Shown here: positions 22,368 through 30,858 of the stretch, one piece after another
Layout: each line of letters opens with the position of its first letter
Position numbering within the stretch: the first letter of the stretch is position 1
DNA from: Guptibacillus hwajinpoensis
GTDB lineage: Bacteria; Bacillota; Bacilli; Bacillales; Guptibacillaceae
NCBI RefSeq assembly: GCF_001039475.1
Contig: NZ_LELK01000001.1
Location: forward strand, 934,793-998,792
Direction of reading: 5' to 3'
Length of the DNA stretch: 64,000 nucleotides
Made by a program: the position numbers and the translations under genes
Notes under the pieces: generated by a model
Told to the model about the DNA's origin: nothing
The model's database searches: none
Seen by the model: the letters and a program-made list of their open reading frames with translations, nothing else

Positions 22368-23493
22368 ACGAGGAGAAAAATGGGAGTATAGAATTTCATA
22401 CAAAGACCTCTTTACACAAAAACACAAATTAAAATCCAAGGGGGGCTTCAAAACAAAACGAGAAGCTCAACATGCTGCTTCCCAAGAAAAAGCAAAACTT
22501 AATTCTGGGTTTGAAGTGGACAACTCCTCTCTTCTTCTAGAACATTACCTTAACGATTGGCTGATCAACTATAAATCCGGTGTAGTGCGAAAAAACACTT
22601 ATGAAATCCATGAAAGAAATATCAATAAGCACATACTTCCTTATTTTAAAAAAATCAATTTAGTAGACTTAAAGCCTATTATGTATCAAAAATTCTTAAA
22701 CAGTCTTACTGACCACGGATATAGTAAGCGTACGATTGAAATTATCCATACCACAATGGCAAATGCTATGAAGAAAGCTGTAACGCTCGGTAAGATTGAG
22801 AGAAGTCCTTGCGAAGGAGTTGATATTAAAGGGAAGGAAAAAGAGAGCTCAGAATTAAAATATATGGATTCTGAAGATATCCATGATTTTTTACAGGAAG
22901 CTTATAAGTATGGCTATGAGTATTGGATCTTCTTCAAAATACTCATAGAGACTGGAATGCGAAAAGGTGAAGCTGCTGCTCTGCAATGGACGGATCTAGA
23001 CTTAAAGGAAGGCACGATCACCATTAATAAGACACTCGATTTCAAAGCGCGTTCGAAAGAAGAATTGTTTGGAGACACTAAAACCTTTAAATCACAAAGA
23101 ACGATTACAATCAGCAAGAGTTTAATCAATGATCTCCACTTTCATAAGAAACAACAAAATCAAAATAAATTAGCACTTAATGAAATTTATCACCACGATT
23201 TGAACCTGGTCCTCTGTCGTAATAACGGGAACATTATGCCGAAGTCTAGTTTGTTTAATGCATTTAACCGGATACTAAAAAGAACGAACAAACCGAAGTT
23301 GCCTATCCACTCTCTCCGCCATACACATGCTGTATTACTTTTAGAAGCTGGTGCAGATATGAAGTATGTCCAGACTCGTTTGGGCCATGGAAGTATGGAA
23401 ATTACATCAAACGTTTATGCACACGTTAGTAAAAAAATCGAGACAGATACACTGGAGAAATACGAGGAATACATGAAGAATATCTTGAAATGA
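22351..23493 (+). CDS. Phage tyrosine integrase
   Basis: 380 residues; ATG at 22351 behind AAGGAGG. The N-terminal AP2-like arm-binding domain (YRKRGEKWEYRISYKDLFTQKHKLKSKGGFKTKREAQHAA) is followed by the core-binding domain (VVRKNTYEIHERNINKHILPYF) and the catalytic domain. Catalytic residues visible are Arg in TGMRKGEAAAL, Lys in TKTFKSQRTITI, HSLRHTH (His-x-x-Arg), LGHGSMEI (His) and Tyr in SNVYAHV. It is of the Tn916/phi-LC3 class. It ends 140 bases from the glnA stop, next to repeats that look like its arm sites, marking the right end of the prophage. Confidence 0.93.
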   Translation: MATYRKRGEKWEYRISYKDLFTQKHKLKSKGGFKTKREAQHAASQEKAKLNSGFEVDNSSLLLEHYLNDWLINYKSGVVRKNTYEIHERNINKHILPYFKKINLVDLKPIMYQKFLNSLTDHGYSKRTIEIIHTTMANAMKKAVTLGKIERSPCEGVDIKGKEKESSELKYMDSEDIHDFLQEAYKYGYEYWIFFKILIETGMRKGEAAALQWTDLDLKEGTITINKTLDFKARSKEELFGDTKTFKSQRTITISKSLINDLHFHKKQQNQNKLALNEIYHHDLNLVLCRNNGNIMPKSSLFNAFNRILKRTNKPKLPIHSLRHTHAVLLLEAGADMKYVQTRLGHGSMEITSNVYAHVSKKIETDTLEKYEEYMKNILK

Positions 23494-23592
23494 TTTTGGC
23501 CAATCTTTTGGTCAAAATCTTTTTTTTGAACTTTTTTTGGTCATTTTTTGGTCAAAACAACCACTTACAAGAAAATGTGATTTTGACCAAAA
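23494..23592. repeat. Candidate integrase arm sites at prophage right end
   Basis: TTTTGGTCAAAA occurs at 23506 and 23546, its complement TTTTGACCAAAA at 23581, and partial copies TTTTGGCC at 23494 and TTTTGGTCA at 23535. Short repeated sites just downstream of an AP2-type integrase gene are typical arm-binding sites next to the attachment core. The core itself cannot be fixed because the other prophage end is outside the window. Confidence 0.5.
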
Positions 23593-23596
23593 TAAG

Positions 23597-23632
23597 AAAA
23601 ACCCCTTAATACTAGTCGTATCAAGGGGTTTG
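23597..23632. terminator. Terminator of glnA (bidirectional)
   Basis: AACCCCTT and AAGGGGTT enclose an inner ATAC/GTAT pair and short loop; Ts follow on the minus strand (GGGGTTTTTCTT). It lies just after the glnA stop and may also stop transcripts leaving the integrase gene. Confidence 0.85.
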
Positions 23633-23636
23633 GCTC

Positions 23637-24974
23637 TTAGTAAGTCGTCATATACTGTTCGCGTTCCCAAGGGTGTACTTGCGTACGGAACATATCCCAC
23701 TCAATTTCTTTCGCTTCGATAAAGTGCTCTGATGCGTGCTCGCCGAGAGCAGTCATCATAACTTCATCTTTTTTAAGCAATTGAAGTGCATCGTATAGTG
23801 TTGCAGGAAGATCTGTGATGCCTTCTGCTACGCGCTCGTCTTTGTCCATCACGTAGATGTTACGCTCAGTTGGCTCTGGTGGCGTCATGTTGTTCTTGAT
23901 ACCATCAAGTCCAGCTGCTAGTAGAACGGCCATTGCAAGGTATGGATTTGCAGATGGATCTACACTACGTACTTCAATACGAGTACTGATTCCGCGAGAT
24001 GCTGGTACACGGATAAGCGGGCTACGGTTACGAAGAGACCACGCAACGTAGCAAGGTGCTTCGTATCCAGGAACAAGACGCTTGTAAGAGTTAACTGTAG
24101 GGTTTGTTACTGCAGTGAACGCTTCAGCGTGCTTCATTGTTCCTGCGATAAATTGACGCGCTGTTTCGCTTAGTCCAAGTTCGTCTTTAGGATCGTAGAA
24201 TGCATTCTCTCCATCCTTGAATAGAGACATGTTCGCATGCATTCCTGAGCCGTTAACACCGAAGAGTGGCTTTGGCATGAACGTTGCGTGAAGTCCGTGC
24301 TTTCGTGCGATTGTTTTAACCGCTAATTTAAACGTTTGGATGTTATCACACGTTGTGATCGCATCAGCGTATTTAAAGTCAATTTCGTGCTGTCCTGGTG
24401 CTACTTCGTGGTGAGAAGCTTCGATTTCAAAGCCCATGTCTTCAAGCTCAAGAACGATATCACGACGGCAGTTTTCACCTAGATCTGTAGGAGCAAGGTC
24501 AAAGTATCCGCCTTTATCGTTAAGCTCAAGCGTTGGCTCACCGTTCTCATCCATCTTGAAAAGGAAAAATTCCGGCTCTGGTCCGATGTTGAAGTCAGAG
24601 AATCCGAGCTCTTCCATTTCTTTAAGAACGCGTTTTAGCACTGAACGAGGATCCCCATCGAAAGGAGTGCCATCAGGGCTGTAAATGTCACAGATAAGAC
24701 GAGCTACTCTGCCTTTTTCAGATGACCATGGGAAAACGACCCATGAATCAAGATCCGGATAAAGATACATATCAGATTCCTCGATGCGAACGAAACCTTC
24801 GATAGAAGAACCGTCAAACATCATTTTATTATCAAGAGCTTTTTCAAGCTGATCAACTGGAATTTCAACGTTCTTAATAATCCCTAGTAGGTCAGTAAAC
24901 TGCAAGCGGATAAACTTAACGTTTTCCTCTTGCGCCATCTTTTTGATATCGTCTGTTGTGAATTTGTTAGCCAT
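23637..24974 (-). CDS. glnA: Glutamine synthetase, type I-alpha
   Basis: 445 residues, the usual Gram-positive length (no 25-residue adenylylation insertion). Landmarks are [10 protein letters not shown] (Asp-50-type loop), [11 protein letters not shown] with metal-binding Glu, [64 protein letters not shown] and the Glu flap. It makes glutamine from glutamate, ammonia and ATP, and in Bacillus the feedback-inhibited enzyme also controls GlnR and TnrA. It has its own promoter with a GlnR-like box; ynbB upstream ends in a terminator. glnR, normally just upstream, is missing. RBS AAGGAGG. Confidence 0.97.
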   Translation of the reverse strand: MANKFTTDDIKKMAQEENVKFIRLQFTDLLGIIKNVEIPVDQLEKALDNKMMFDGSSIEGFVRIEESDMYLYPDLDSWVVFPWSSEKGRVARLICDIYSPDGTPFDGDPRSVLKRVLKEMEELGFSDFNIGPEPEFFLFKMDENGEPTLELNDKGGYFDLAPTDLGENCRRDIVLELEDMGFEIEASHHEVAPGQHEIDFKYADAITTCDNIQTFKLAVKTIARKHGLHATFMPKPLFGVNGSGMHANMSLFKDGENAFYDPKDELGLSETARQFIAGTMKHAEAFTAVTNPTVNSYKRLVPGYEAPCYVAWSLRNRSPLIRVPASRGISTRIEVRSVDPSANPYLAMAVLLAAGLDGIKNNMTPPEPTERNIYVMDKDERVAEGITDLPATLYDALQLLKKDEVMMTALGEHASEHFIEAKEIEWDMFRTQVHPWEREQYMTTY

Positions 24975-25146
24975 GTAAAATGAATCCTCCTTAAGAAATA
25001 TAAAGATTTAGTGAATCCGTTGGACAAACAGCACGAGTTTAACGTAAAGATCGACTCGCCGTACGTAGGCAATAGATGCAAATGCCAAAATTCAGAATTA
25101 ATTGAGCATTCGCAATTGCCACTTCCTTCTTCACTTACTTATCAAT

Positions 25147-25186
25147 ATACTATAGCTTTCACATCATCGTGTTAAAGTACGTTAGA
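25147..25186 (-). promoter_or_regulatory. glnA promoter with GlnR/TnrA-like box
   Basis: On the minus strand a -35 TTAACA (25,170-25,175), 17-base spacer and TAGTAT (25,147-25,152). A near-match to TGTNA-N7-TNACA, with one mismatch (TGTTA-N7-TTAGA on the plus strand, 25,170-25,186), overlaps the -35. Two TCACATCAT copies lie 33 bases apart around it (25159, 25192). Confidence 0.55.
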
Positions 25187-25206
25187 TAATCTCACATCAT
25201 TTTTAA

Positions 25207-25240
25207 GCAAAAAAGAACAGAGATCGACTTGATCTCTGTC
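25207..25240 (-). terminator. Terminator of the ynbB-like gene
   Basis: On the minus strand ACAGAGATC, five-base loop, GATCTCTGT, then TCTTTTTT. It ends the upstream gene and makes glnA a separate unit. Confidence 0.85.
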
Positions 25241-25251
25241 CACATTCCCCA

Positions 25252-26517
25252 TTATACGGTGATTAAACCTTTTATTAACAAATCATCCACTGCGCGCAAA
25301 ACACTGATCTTTACATGTTCAAATGTAAGTCCACCTTGAACGTATGCGACATACGGTGGTCTTAGCGGACCATCTGCCGATAATTCAAGGCTTGCTCCTT
25401 GAATAAACGTACCCGCTGCCATGATCACATCATCTTCATAGCCTGGCATGTAAGCAGGTTCAGGTCGTACATGTGCATTAACTGGTGATGCAGATTGAAT
25501 CGCCTGACAAAATGCAACCATGCGTTCGCGATCGTTGAACTGCACAGATTGGATAAGGTCTGTTCGTTTACTATTCCAGTGCGGCGTTGTATCAAATCCG
25601 GCAGCTTCTAAAAGCGCAGAGCTGTAAACAGCTCCTTTCACAGCCTGTCCTACTGTATGAGGCGCAAGAAAGATCCCTTGATACATTTCTTGTAAGGAAT
25701 AAAGTGAAGCTCCGACTTCTCTACCAATTCCAGGTGACGTTAACCGGTAACCACAAAGTTCAATTAAGTCCTCTCTCCCAACGAGATACCCACCTGTTTT
25801 AACAATGCCAGCTCCGGGGTTCTTGATGAGAGAGCCTGCGATTAAATCGGCTCCAACGTGACAAGGTTCAAGCTCTTCAACAAATTCACCGTAACAGTTA
25901 TCTACAAACACAATTACGTCTTCTTTAATCGATTTAACGAACTCGATCATTTCACGAATATCATCAATTGTGAAAGAAGGACGATTGGCATATCCCTTTG
26001 ATCGCTGAATTCCAATTACTTTTGTTTGGTCAGTTATAGCTGCTTGAACCGCATCATAATCAACCGCTCCGTCAGACAATGGAATATCCTGATAACCAAT
26101 GTTGAAATCTTTCAACGAGCCATTACCGGCCCCTCGTTTTCCGACGATTTCTTCCAGCGTGTCATAAGGCGCTCCCGTTATATAGAGGAGCTCGTCTCCT
26201 GGTCGCAATACGCCGAACAGCGCTGTAGCAATCGCATGGGTACCAGAAACAATTTGCGGTCTTACAAGGCCCGCTTCCCCACCAAATACATCCGCATATA
26301 GTTTCTCAAGCGTATCTCTTCCGTCATCGTCATAGCCGTAGCCTGTTGATGGCGTAAAGTGATAATCGCTTATCCTATTTTGATGGAATGCTTGTAAAAC
26401 GCGGTATTGATTCGCTTCGACCCGTTCGTCAATTTCTCGAAGAACAGGTTGAATTTTATCTTCTGCATTACGTGATAAGTTCTTTAGTTCATCTTGATGT
26501 GTAAAATGTTTAAACAT
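25252..26517 (-). CDS. ynbB: PLP-dependent Cys/Met-metabolism-like protein (YnbB family)
   Basis: 421 residues. The family, once called aluminium resistance protein, is a fold-type I PLP enzyme. Visible parts are the N-terminal VLQAFHQNRISDYHFTPSTGYGYDDDGRDTLE, the cofactor site region VSGTHAIATALFGVLRPGD, FVDNCYGEFVEELEP (Asp for the PLP nitrogen) and SLIKNPGAGIVKTGGYLVG with the likely Schiff-base Lys. A lyase acting on sulfur amino acids is likely, but the true substrate is not established. It follows hflX after 12 bases, the order found in B. subtilis (ynbA-ynbB), and is expected to be co-transcribed. Confidence 0.88.
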   Translation of the reverse strand: MFKHFTHQDELKNLSRNAEDKIQPVLREIDERVEANQYRVLQAFHQNRISDYHFTPSTGYGYDDDGRDTLEKLYADVFGGEAGLVRPQIVSGTHAIATALFGVLRPGDELLYITGAPYDTLEEIVGKRGAGNGSLKDFNIGYQDIPLSDGAVDYDAVQAAITDQTKVIGIQRSKGYANRPSFTIDDIREMIEFVKSIKEDVIVFVDNCYGEFVEELEPCHVGADLIAGSLIKNPGAGIVKTGGYLVGREDLIELCGYRLTSPGIGREVGASLYSLQEMYQGIFLAPHTVGQAVKGAVYSSALLEAAGFDTTPHWNSKRTDLIQSVQFNDRERMVAFCQAIQSASPVNAHVRPEPAYMPGYEDDVIMAAGTFIQGASLELSADGPLRPPYVAYVQGGLTFEHVKISVLRAVDDLLIKGLITV

Positions 26518-26529
26518 GTTTGTCTACTC

Positions 26530-27792
26530 CTAGTCGTTGTTCCAGTCTTTCACGATTCGTTCGTAAAGATGTGCTGGTGCATAACCTTTGCATCTGTAAT
26601 GGTCCTTCTCTTCGTCCCATTTCCGTTCTAAAAGCACGGTGTTACTTTGCAAATAAGCAAGTTTATCGCCTTGATCCGCTTGAATTGAGATAGAGAAATA
26701 CTCCATTTGCTTCAAAACTTCTTTTTGAAGGCGGTCATTTAGACTCTTCAAGTCAGATTCTTTTATAGCCGAAATATGAATTTGCTCGTTCACACTGCTC
26801 TGTACAGCTGGATCTGCTTTGTCCATTTTATTAAATACGGTTAGCACTGGAATGTGTGATGCTTTTAAATCCTTCAACAACTTAAGCACGATTTCTTCGT
26901 GTCGTGCTCGGTCAGGATGAGCAGCATCGATCACATGTAGAATAAGATCTGCTTCCGTTGCTTCTTCAAGCGTTGATTTAAAAGACGCAACAAGTGTTGT
27001 AGGAAGGTCTTGGATGAAACCAACTGTATCAGTTAAGAGAACATTGAAACCATTTGGAAGCTTCAACTGCCTTGTCATTGGATCAAGTGTCGCAAACAAC
27101 TTGTCCTCTTCATAGGAATCTGAATTCGTTAACCGATTAAAAATCGTCGATTTACCCGCATTCGTATACCCTACTAAAGCAACCTGTAGCGTTTCATTCC
27201 GTTTCCTTCTTGCACGATATTGTTCTCGGTGCTTAACGGTATGATCAAGCTGTTTCTTTAAGTCTGTTATTCGATTACGAATATAGCGTCGATCCGTTTC
27301 AAGCTTCGTTTCCCCTGGTCCTCTTGTTCCAATACCGCCTCCAAGCCTTGATAAAGATGTTCCTTGTCCGGCAAGGCGTGGAAGCATGTATTGAAGCTGT
27401 GCGAGCTCAACCTGTAGCATACCTTCTCTAGATCTCGCTCGCTGAGCGAAAATATCAAGAATAAGCTGAGTCCGATCAATGACTCTAGCATCAAGTTCTT
27501 CCGAGAGGTTCCGAAGTTGACTTGGAGAAAGCTCGCTATTAAAGATTACGATACTTGCTTCCTTTTCTTCTATGAGCTCGGCAAGTTCTTCAACTTTCCC
27601 TTTTCCTATAAATGTAGCAGAATGAATGCGTTCACGTTTTTGTGTGAGAGTCCCTTCAACAACTCCACCCGCTGTTTTGGTTAAAGCAGCCAGCTCATCC
27701 ATCGAATAAGCAAACTGCTCATCAGTATATTTTTGAAGCTGACATCCTATTAATATTGCTGGTTCAGCTATTTCAATTCGTTCTTTATTCAA
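26530..27792 (-). CDS. hflX: Ribosome-associated GTPase HflX
   Basis: 420 residues. An N-terminal HflX domain (ELAALTKTAGGVVEGTLTQKRERIHSATFIGKGKVEEL) and coiled linker (QLAGQGTSLSRLGGGIGTRGPGETKLETDRR) precede the GTPase with G1 GYTNAGKST, G3 DTVGFIQDLP and G4 NKMD. HflX splits stalled or hibernating 70S ribosomes. It is ynbA of B. subtilis, and it lies between spoVK and ynbB as in that genome. The start at 27792 gives a family-like N-terminus. Confidence 0.94.
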   Translation of the reverse strand: MNKERIEIAEPAILIGCQLQKYTDEQFAYSMDELAALTKTAGGVVEGTLTQKRERIHSATFIGKGKVEELAELIEEKEASIVIFNSELSPSQLRNLSEELDARVIDRTQLILDIFAQRARSREGMLQVELAQLQYMLPRLAGQGTSLSRLGGGIGTRGPGETKLETDRRYIRNRITDLKKQLDHTVKHREQYRARRKRNETLQVALVGYTNAGKSTIFNRLTNSDSYEEDKLFATLDPMTRQLKLPNGFNVLLTDTVGFIQDLPTTLVASFKSTLEEATEADLILHVIDAAHPDRARHEEIVLKLLKDLKASHIPVLTVFNKMDKADPAVQSSVNEQIHISAIKESDLKSLNDRLQKEVLKQMEYFSISIQADQGDKLAYLQSNTVLLERKWDEEKDHYRCKGYAPAHLYERIVKDWNND

Positions 27793-27847
27793 AGGTTCAT
27801 TCCCTGCCTTTATCTATCAGTCTGTTCCCATCATACCAGAACCACAT

Positions 27848-28774
27848 TTAATCTTCTACATGGATGTCTTCTGGTAATAAGAGCTCCAATGAAGACCGGT
27901 CGATTACTTTAGCCTGGAGTAGTCTCACTGCCTGTTTCCTAATGGCTTTCTCTATAATATTACGTACGAATCTTCCATTACTAAAAGCAGCTGTTTCACG
28001 TTCCCGCTTTTTCATAAAAGTTTGTTTCAATTTCCACTCAGTTTCTTTTGAAAAGCGATATTGACGCTCTGCTGCCATCTTTCTAGCAATCAGTAACAGC
28101 TGCTCATTTGAGTAGTCAGGAAAATCAATAACGAGCGGAAAGCGTGACGGTAAGCCCGGGTTTAATGATAGGAAATGCTCCATTTCCTCAGAGTAGCCTG
28201 CAAGAATAAGAATAAAATCCTTATGATAGTCTTCCATTGCCTTGACTAACGTATCAATAGCTTCTTTCCCGAAGTCCTTCTCCCCGCCACGTGCTAGGGA
28301 GTATGCTTCATCAATAAAAAGAATACCTCCTCTTGCCTTCTTAACGAGATCCCTCGTTTTTTGAGCCGTGTGACCGATATATTCTCCGACTAGATCTGCA
28401 CGTTCTGCTTCAATGAGGTGTCCTTTCGAAAGGACATTCATCTCAAGAAATAGTGTACCAAGAAGGCGGGCAACTGTTGTTTTGCCTGTGCCAGGATTAC
28501 CCTTGAACATCATATGGAGCGCTTGCGTATTCTGCTTTAAACCATTCTCTTCCCTGCACTTGTTCACATACAGCCAGGCGTAGACTTCTTTTAGTAAGTA
28601 TTTCATTTCTTTAAGACCGATAAGCTGCTCCATCTCCTGTTGAATTCGTTCAAGAGGCATATGCTTTTTAGCTGCTTCACTAAGCGCCTCCTCAGCCACT
28701 TCCCGTTCGCCTTCATTCTGACGAAGAACGATATTAATTTGACTACTCTTCCGCTGTGTAATCGAATGCTGCAA
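27848..28774 (-). CDS. spoVK: Stage V sporulation protein K, AAA ATPase
   Basis: 308 residues from a TTG at 28774 that follows GAGGTG; the open frame goes on upstream but without a ribosome site, and QHSITQRKSSQINIVL aligns with the B. subtilis N-terminus. The CbxX/CfqX-type AAA domain has Walker A FKGNPGTGKTTVARLLG, the pore-like GHLIEAERADLVGEYIG, Walker B ILFIDEAYSLARGGEKDFG, and arginine finger region GLPSRFPLVIDFPD. It is needed late in spore maturation. A TATACTAT about 20 bases upstream of the ribosome site resembles a sigma-E -10, but no clear -35 is seen. Confidence 0.95.
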   Translation of the reverse strand: MQHSITQRKSSQINIVLRQNEGEREVAEEALSEAAKKHMPLERIQQEMEQLIGLKEMKYLLKEVYAWLYVNKCREENGLKQNTQALHMMFKGNPGTGKTTVARLLGTLFLEMNVLSKGHLIEAERADLVGEYIGHTAQKTRDLVKKARGGILFIDEAYSLARGGEKDFGKEAIDTLVKAMEDYHKDFILILAGYSEEMEHFLSLNPGLPSRFPLVIDFPDYSNEQLLLIARKMAAERQYRFSKETEWKLKQTFMKKRERETAAFSNGRFVRNIIEKAIRKQAVRLLQAKVIDRSSLELLLPEDIHVED

Positions 28775-28844
28775 GATGCTCACCTCGCTTTGATCTGACA
28801 CGATAGTATACGCACCTGCCCAGAAATCGTGACAAAAGCCCAAA

Positions 28845-28870
28845 AGAAAAACACCCTAGACAGAGTGTTT
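28845..28870 (-). terminator. Terminator after the YdjO-like gene pair
   Basis: On the minus strand AACACTC, six-base loop, GGGTGTT, then TTTCTTTT; it overlaps the stop region of the gene at 28,869. Confidence 0.7.
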
Positions 28871-29219
28871 AATTAAATCGTGATACGTATGATTCCGGTA
28901 TCGTTACTTTTTGTTTCCCTTTCGGATGCTGATACGATCGATAAAAGGTAAGCTCTTCGCCATGCTCTACTACATCTATTTCAAGCACATACCCATTAGA
29001 TCGTTCAAGCATTTTCATGAATACATCGCCGGCTTTAAGCGTATATAAAACAAAATCGCTTTTTAAATGGGGGATTTCGTTCTTCTGTACTTCAGGTAAC
29101 GTTTTGAATACTTCACAGAATCTTTCTAGCGGAACAATATGCTTGCCTTTACCTGCCGCTTTCGTGATACTAACGACTTGGTCAGCTTTATGAATGATTT
29201 TCTCCATAATTTTACTCAT
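28869..29219 (-). CDS. Unknown protein paired with YdjO-like gene
   Basis: 116 residues from the ATG at 29219 (MSKIMEKIIHKADQVVS), which has GAGGAATATT upstream; an earlier in-frame ATG would overlap the previous gene. The sequence is mixed alpha/beta: ITKAAGKGKHIVPLERFCEVFKTLPEVQKNEIPHLKSDFVLYTLKAGDVFMKML, then a strand-rich end with HPKGKQKVTIPESY. No membrane segment or enzyme motif. The family is not recognised. It begins 13 bases after the YdjO-like stop and ends at a terminator, so the two likely form one transcript. Confidence 0.6.
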   Translation of the reverse strand: MSKIMEKIIHKADQVVSITKAAGKGKHIVPLERFCEVFKTLPEVQKNEIPHLKSDFVLYTLKAGDVFMKMLERSNGYVLEIDVVEHGEELTFYRSYQHPKGKQKVTIPESYVSRFN

Positions 29220-29232
29220 AATATTCCTCGCT

Positions 29233-29418
29233 TTACTTAATTTCTGGGAGGTTTCGCACTTCACTCATCATTTCTGCTCCACATAACGGACAAGCTGGCG
29301 TATCAGAAAACGAGTAATCTGCCCTCATCCAGCCCGCACAATCTCCTCCTGAACATGACCATACATCTGTATCTACTTCTGGAATCGGTTCTTGCTGCTG
29401 TTTTGAAAAAAAGGCCAT
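29233..29418 (-). CDS. YdjO-like zinc-ribbon protein (cold-inducible family)
   Basis: 61 residues. SKQQQEPIPEVDTDVWSC followed by CAGWMRADYSFSDTPACPLCG matches the B. subtilis YdjO pattern: W-x-C-x4-5-C-x-G-W-M-R and a closing C-P-x-C knuckle. YdjO is described as cold-inducible; its biochemical role is not known. An AAAAGGAGCG ribosome site lies upstream. The gene is divergent from the Xer-like gene on the plus strand. Confidence 0.82.
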   Translation of the reverse strand: MAFFSKQQQEPIPEVDTDVWSCSGGDCAGWMRADYSFSDTPACPLCGAEMMSEVRNLPEIK

Positions 29419-29540
29419 AACAAACGCTCCTTTTCTATTTGGTACCTACAGTATTCCCATAAATCCCAAAATCATGTAACTGCATCGAAATAATTCTATC
29501 GTGATTTTTGTTATAATAGAAGAAAACAGAAGGGGGCAGC

Positions 29541-30524
29541 ATGATGGAGCTCTTTGAAGAAACACTTCCTGAATTTCTTGAACAATACCTTCAATCGCTT
29601 GAACGCAAAGGCAGAAAAGAATCTACCTTAAGGCGTTACCGCTATGACCTTGTTGACTTTACCTTCTGGCTAAGGACGTTTAACCGCGATGTCGATTTCG
29701 AGAATTTTCGTCAGTTGACATCAAAAAGGCTTCAAGAATACATTCGATACTTACATCTAGAACGACATTATTCCGAACGAACACTTAAACGGATCATGAC
29801 TGTCCTAAACCAAGTATATCGTTATTATATGTCGTTAAATCGTACAAAGAACAATCCAATGAAAGAAGTTGTCCTTCCAACAAATGATGTAGCCGGGTAC
29901 ATGGATAGTGATTTCCTTCATGATGAAGAATGTGAAAAATTATTAGAAACAATCATCTCTCTCGAAGATCTAACAGAAAACCAGTTGAGGGCTCGATCGT
30001 TTTTAATTGACCGCAATTTAATTATTGCTCGTCTTTTTCTTTCATATGGCCTCACTCTACAGGAGCTTTGTGGTCTTTCTATGAAAGACGTCTCTTTTGA
30101 ACAGAATGAACTTTTAGTTACGTCCGCCTATGGAAAACGTACTGTGCACCTTGACGTTGAACATAAAAAGATCCTTTTTTCTTATTATCAAACGATCCCT
30201 ACTCCTGTTAGACCAAGATTAAAGAGTGATGACCCTTTGTTCGTATCCTTTGATTTCCAGCGCCAAACATATAGATGGAGCTATGAAGTTGATCGCCCGA
30301 AACGATTGACAGAAATTGCTGTACAAAAAATGATTCGACAGGAAGTCCAGCGTGCCGGACTACGAAAAGGTGTTTCTGCACAGCATATGAGGCGTACTTG
30401 TGTTATTCGAGCTATCGAAAACGACTTGTCGATCGATCAGCTCCGTACACAATTCGGAATGAAATCAGATTTAACGCTAAAACGCTATTTTGATTATATG
30501 GAAAAGCAGCCAATGACATCTTAA
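29541..30524 (+). CDS. Degenerate Xer-type tyrosine recombinase homologue
   Basis: 327 residues; ATG at 29541 (a second ATG follows) behind AGAAGGGGG. The N-terminal SAM-like domain (FLEQYLQSLERKGRKESTLRRYRYDLVDF) and catalytic fold are complete in length, but motifs are changed. GLRxxEL is GLTLQEL, so the first Arg is lost; H-x-x-R survives (QHMRR); LGH is FGM, so the second His is lost; the Tyr remains (KRYFDYM). It may therefore bind DNA without recombining, or act weakly. It lies alone on the plus strand in a core region between ydjO-like and hfq genes, with TATAAT at about 29,511 as -10. Confidence 0.85.
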   Translation: MMELFEETLPEFLEQYLQSLERKGRKESTLRRYRYDLVDFTFWLRTFNRDVDFENFRQLTSKRLQEYIRYLHLERHYSERTLKRIMTVLNQVYRYYMSLNRTKNNPMKEVVLPTNDVAGYMDSDFLHDEECEKLLETIISLEDLTENQLRARSFLIDRNLIIARLFLSYGLTLQELCGLSMKDVSFEQNELLVTSAYGKRTVHLDVEHKKILFSYYQTIPTPVRPRLKSDDPLFVSFDFQRQTYRWSYEVDRPKRLTEIAVQKMIRQEVQRAGLRKGVSAQHMRRTCVIRAIENDLSIDQLRTQFGMKSDLTLKRYFDYMEKQPMTS

Positions 30525-30533
30525 AATAGGTAC

Positions 30534-30580
30534 AAAAAAGTCCCTCATCCTGCAGAAATCAGAACGAGGGACCTATTTTT
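30534..30580. terminator. Bidirectional terminator between Xer-like gene and hfq
   Basis: GTCCCTC and GAGGGAC form the stem with a loop of about 20 bases that pairs partly (TGCAGAAATCAG); T-runs or A-runs flank both sides. It serves both converging genes. Confidence 0.8.
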
Positions 30581-30812
30581 ACTTGTCAGACTCAAAATTT
30601 ATTTCAACTGATCGCTGTGGAGCGAAAGTAGAAATGGCGTGTTTGTAAATCAATTGTTGTTTTCCATCGGACTCAAGGATAATTGTGAAATTATCAAATC
30701 CCTTGATCGTCCCTTTAAGCTGGAATCCATTAAGCAGATAAACCGTCACAAATACATTGTCTTTTCTCAATTGATTTAAAAATTGATCCTGGATGTTAAT
30801 TTGCTGCTTCAT
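30579..30812 (-). CDS. hfq: RNA chaperone Hfq
   Basis: 77 residues, the Gram-positive length. The Sm1 motif ([28 protein letters not shown]) and Sm2 motif ([14 protein letters not shown], with the family YKHAIST) are complete. Hfq forms hexameric rings that bind small RNAs and A-rich tracts. It follows miaA, as in most Bacillaceae. A GAGGAGG ribosome site lies just upstream. The C-terminus is short and acidic. Confidence 0.97.
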   Translation of the reverse strand: MKQQINIQDQFLNQLRKDNVFVTVYLLNGFQLKGTIKGFDNFTIILESDGKQQLIYKHAISTFAPQRSVEINFESDK

Positions 30813-30858
30813 TGTCAGTCCTCCTCTTTTTCTCTAAAGGCATTCAATTATTACATTT

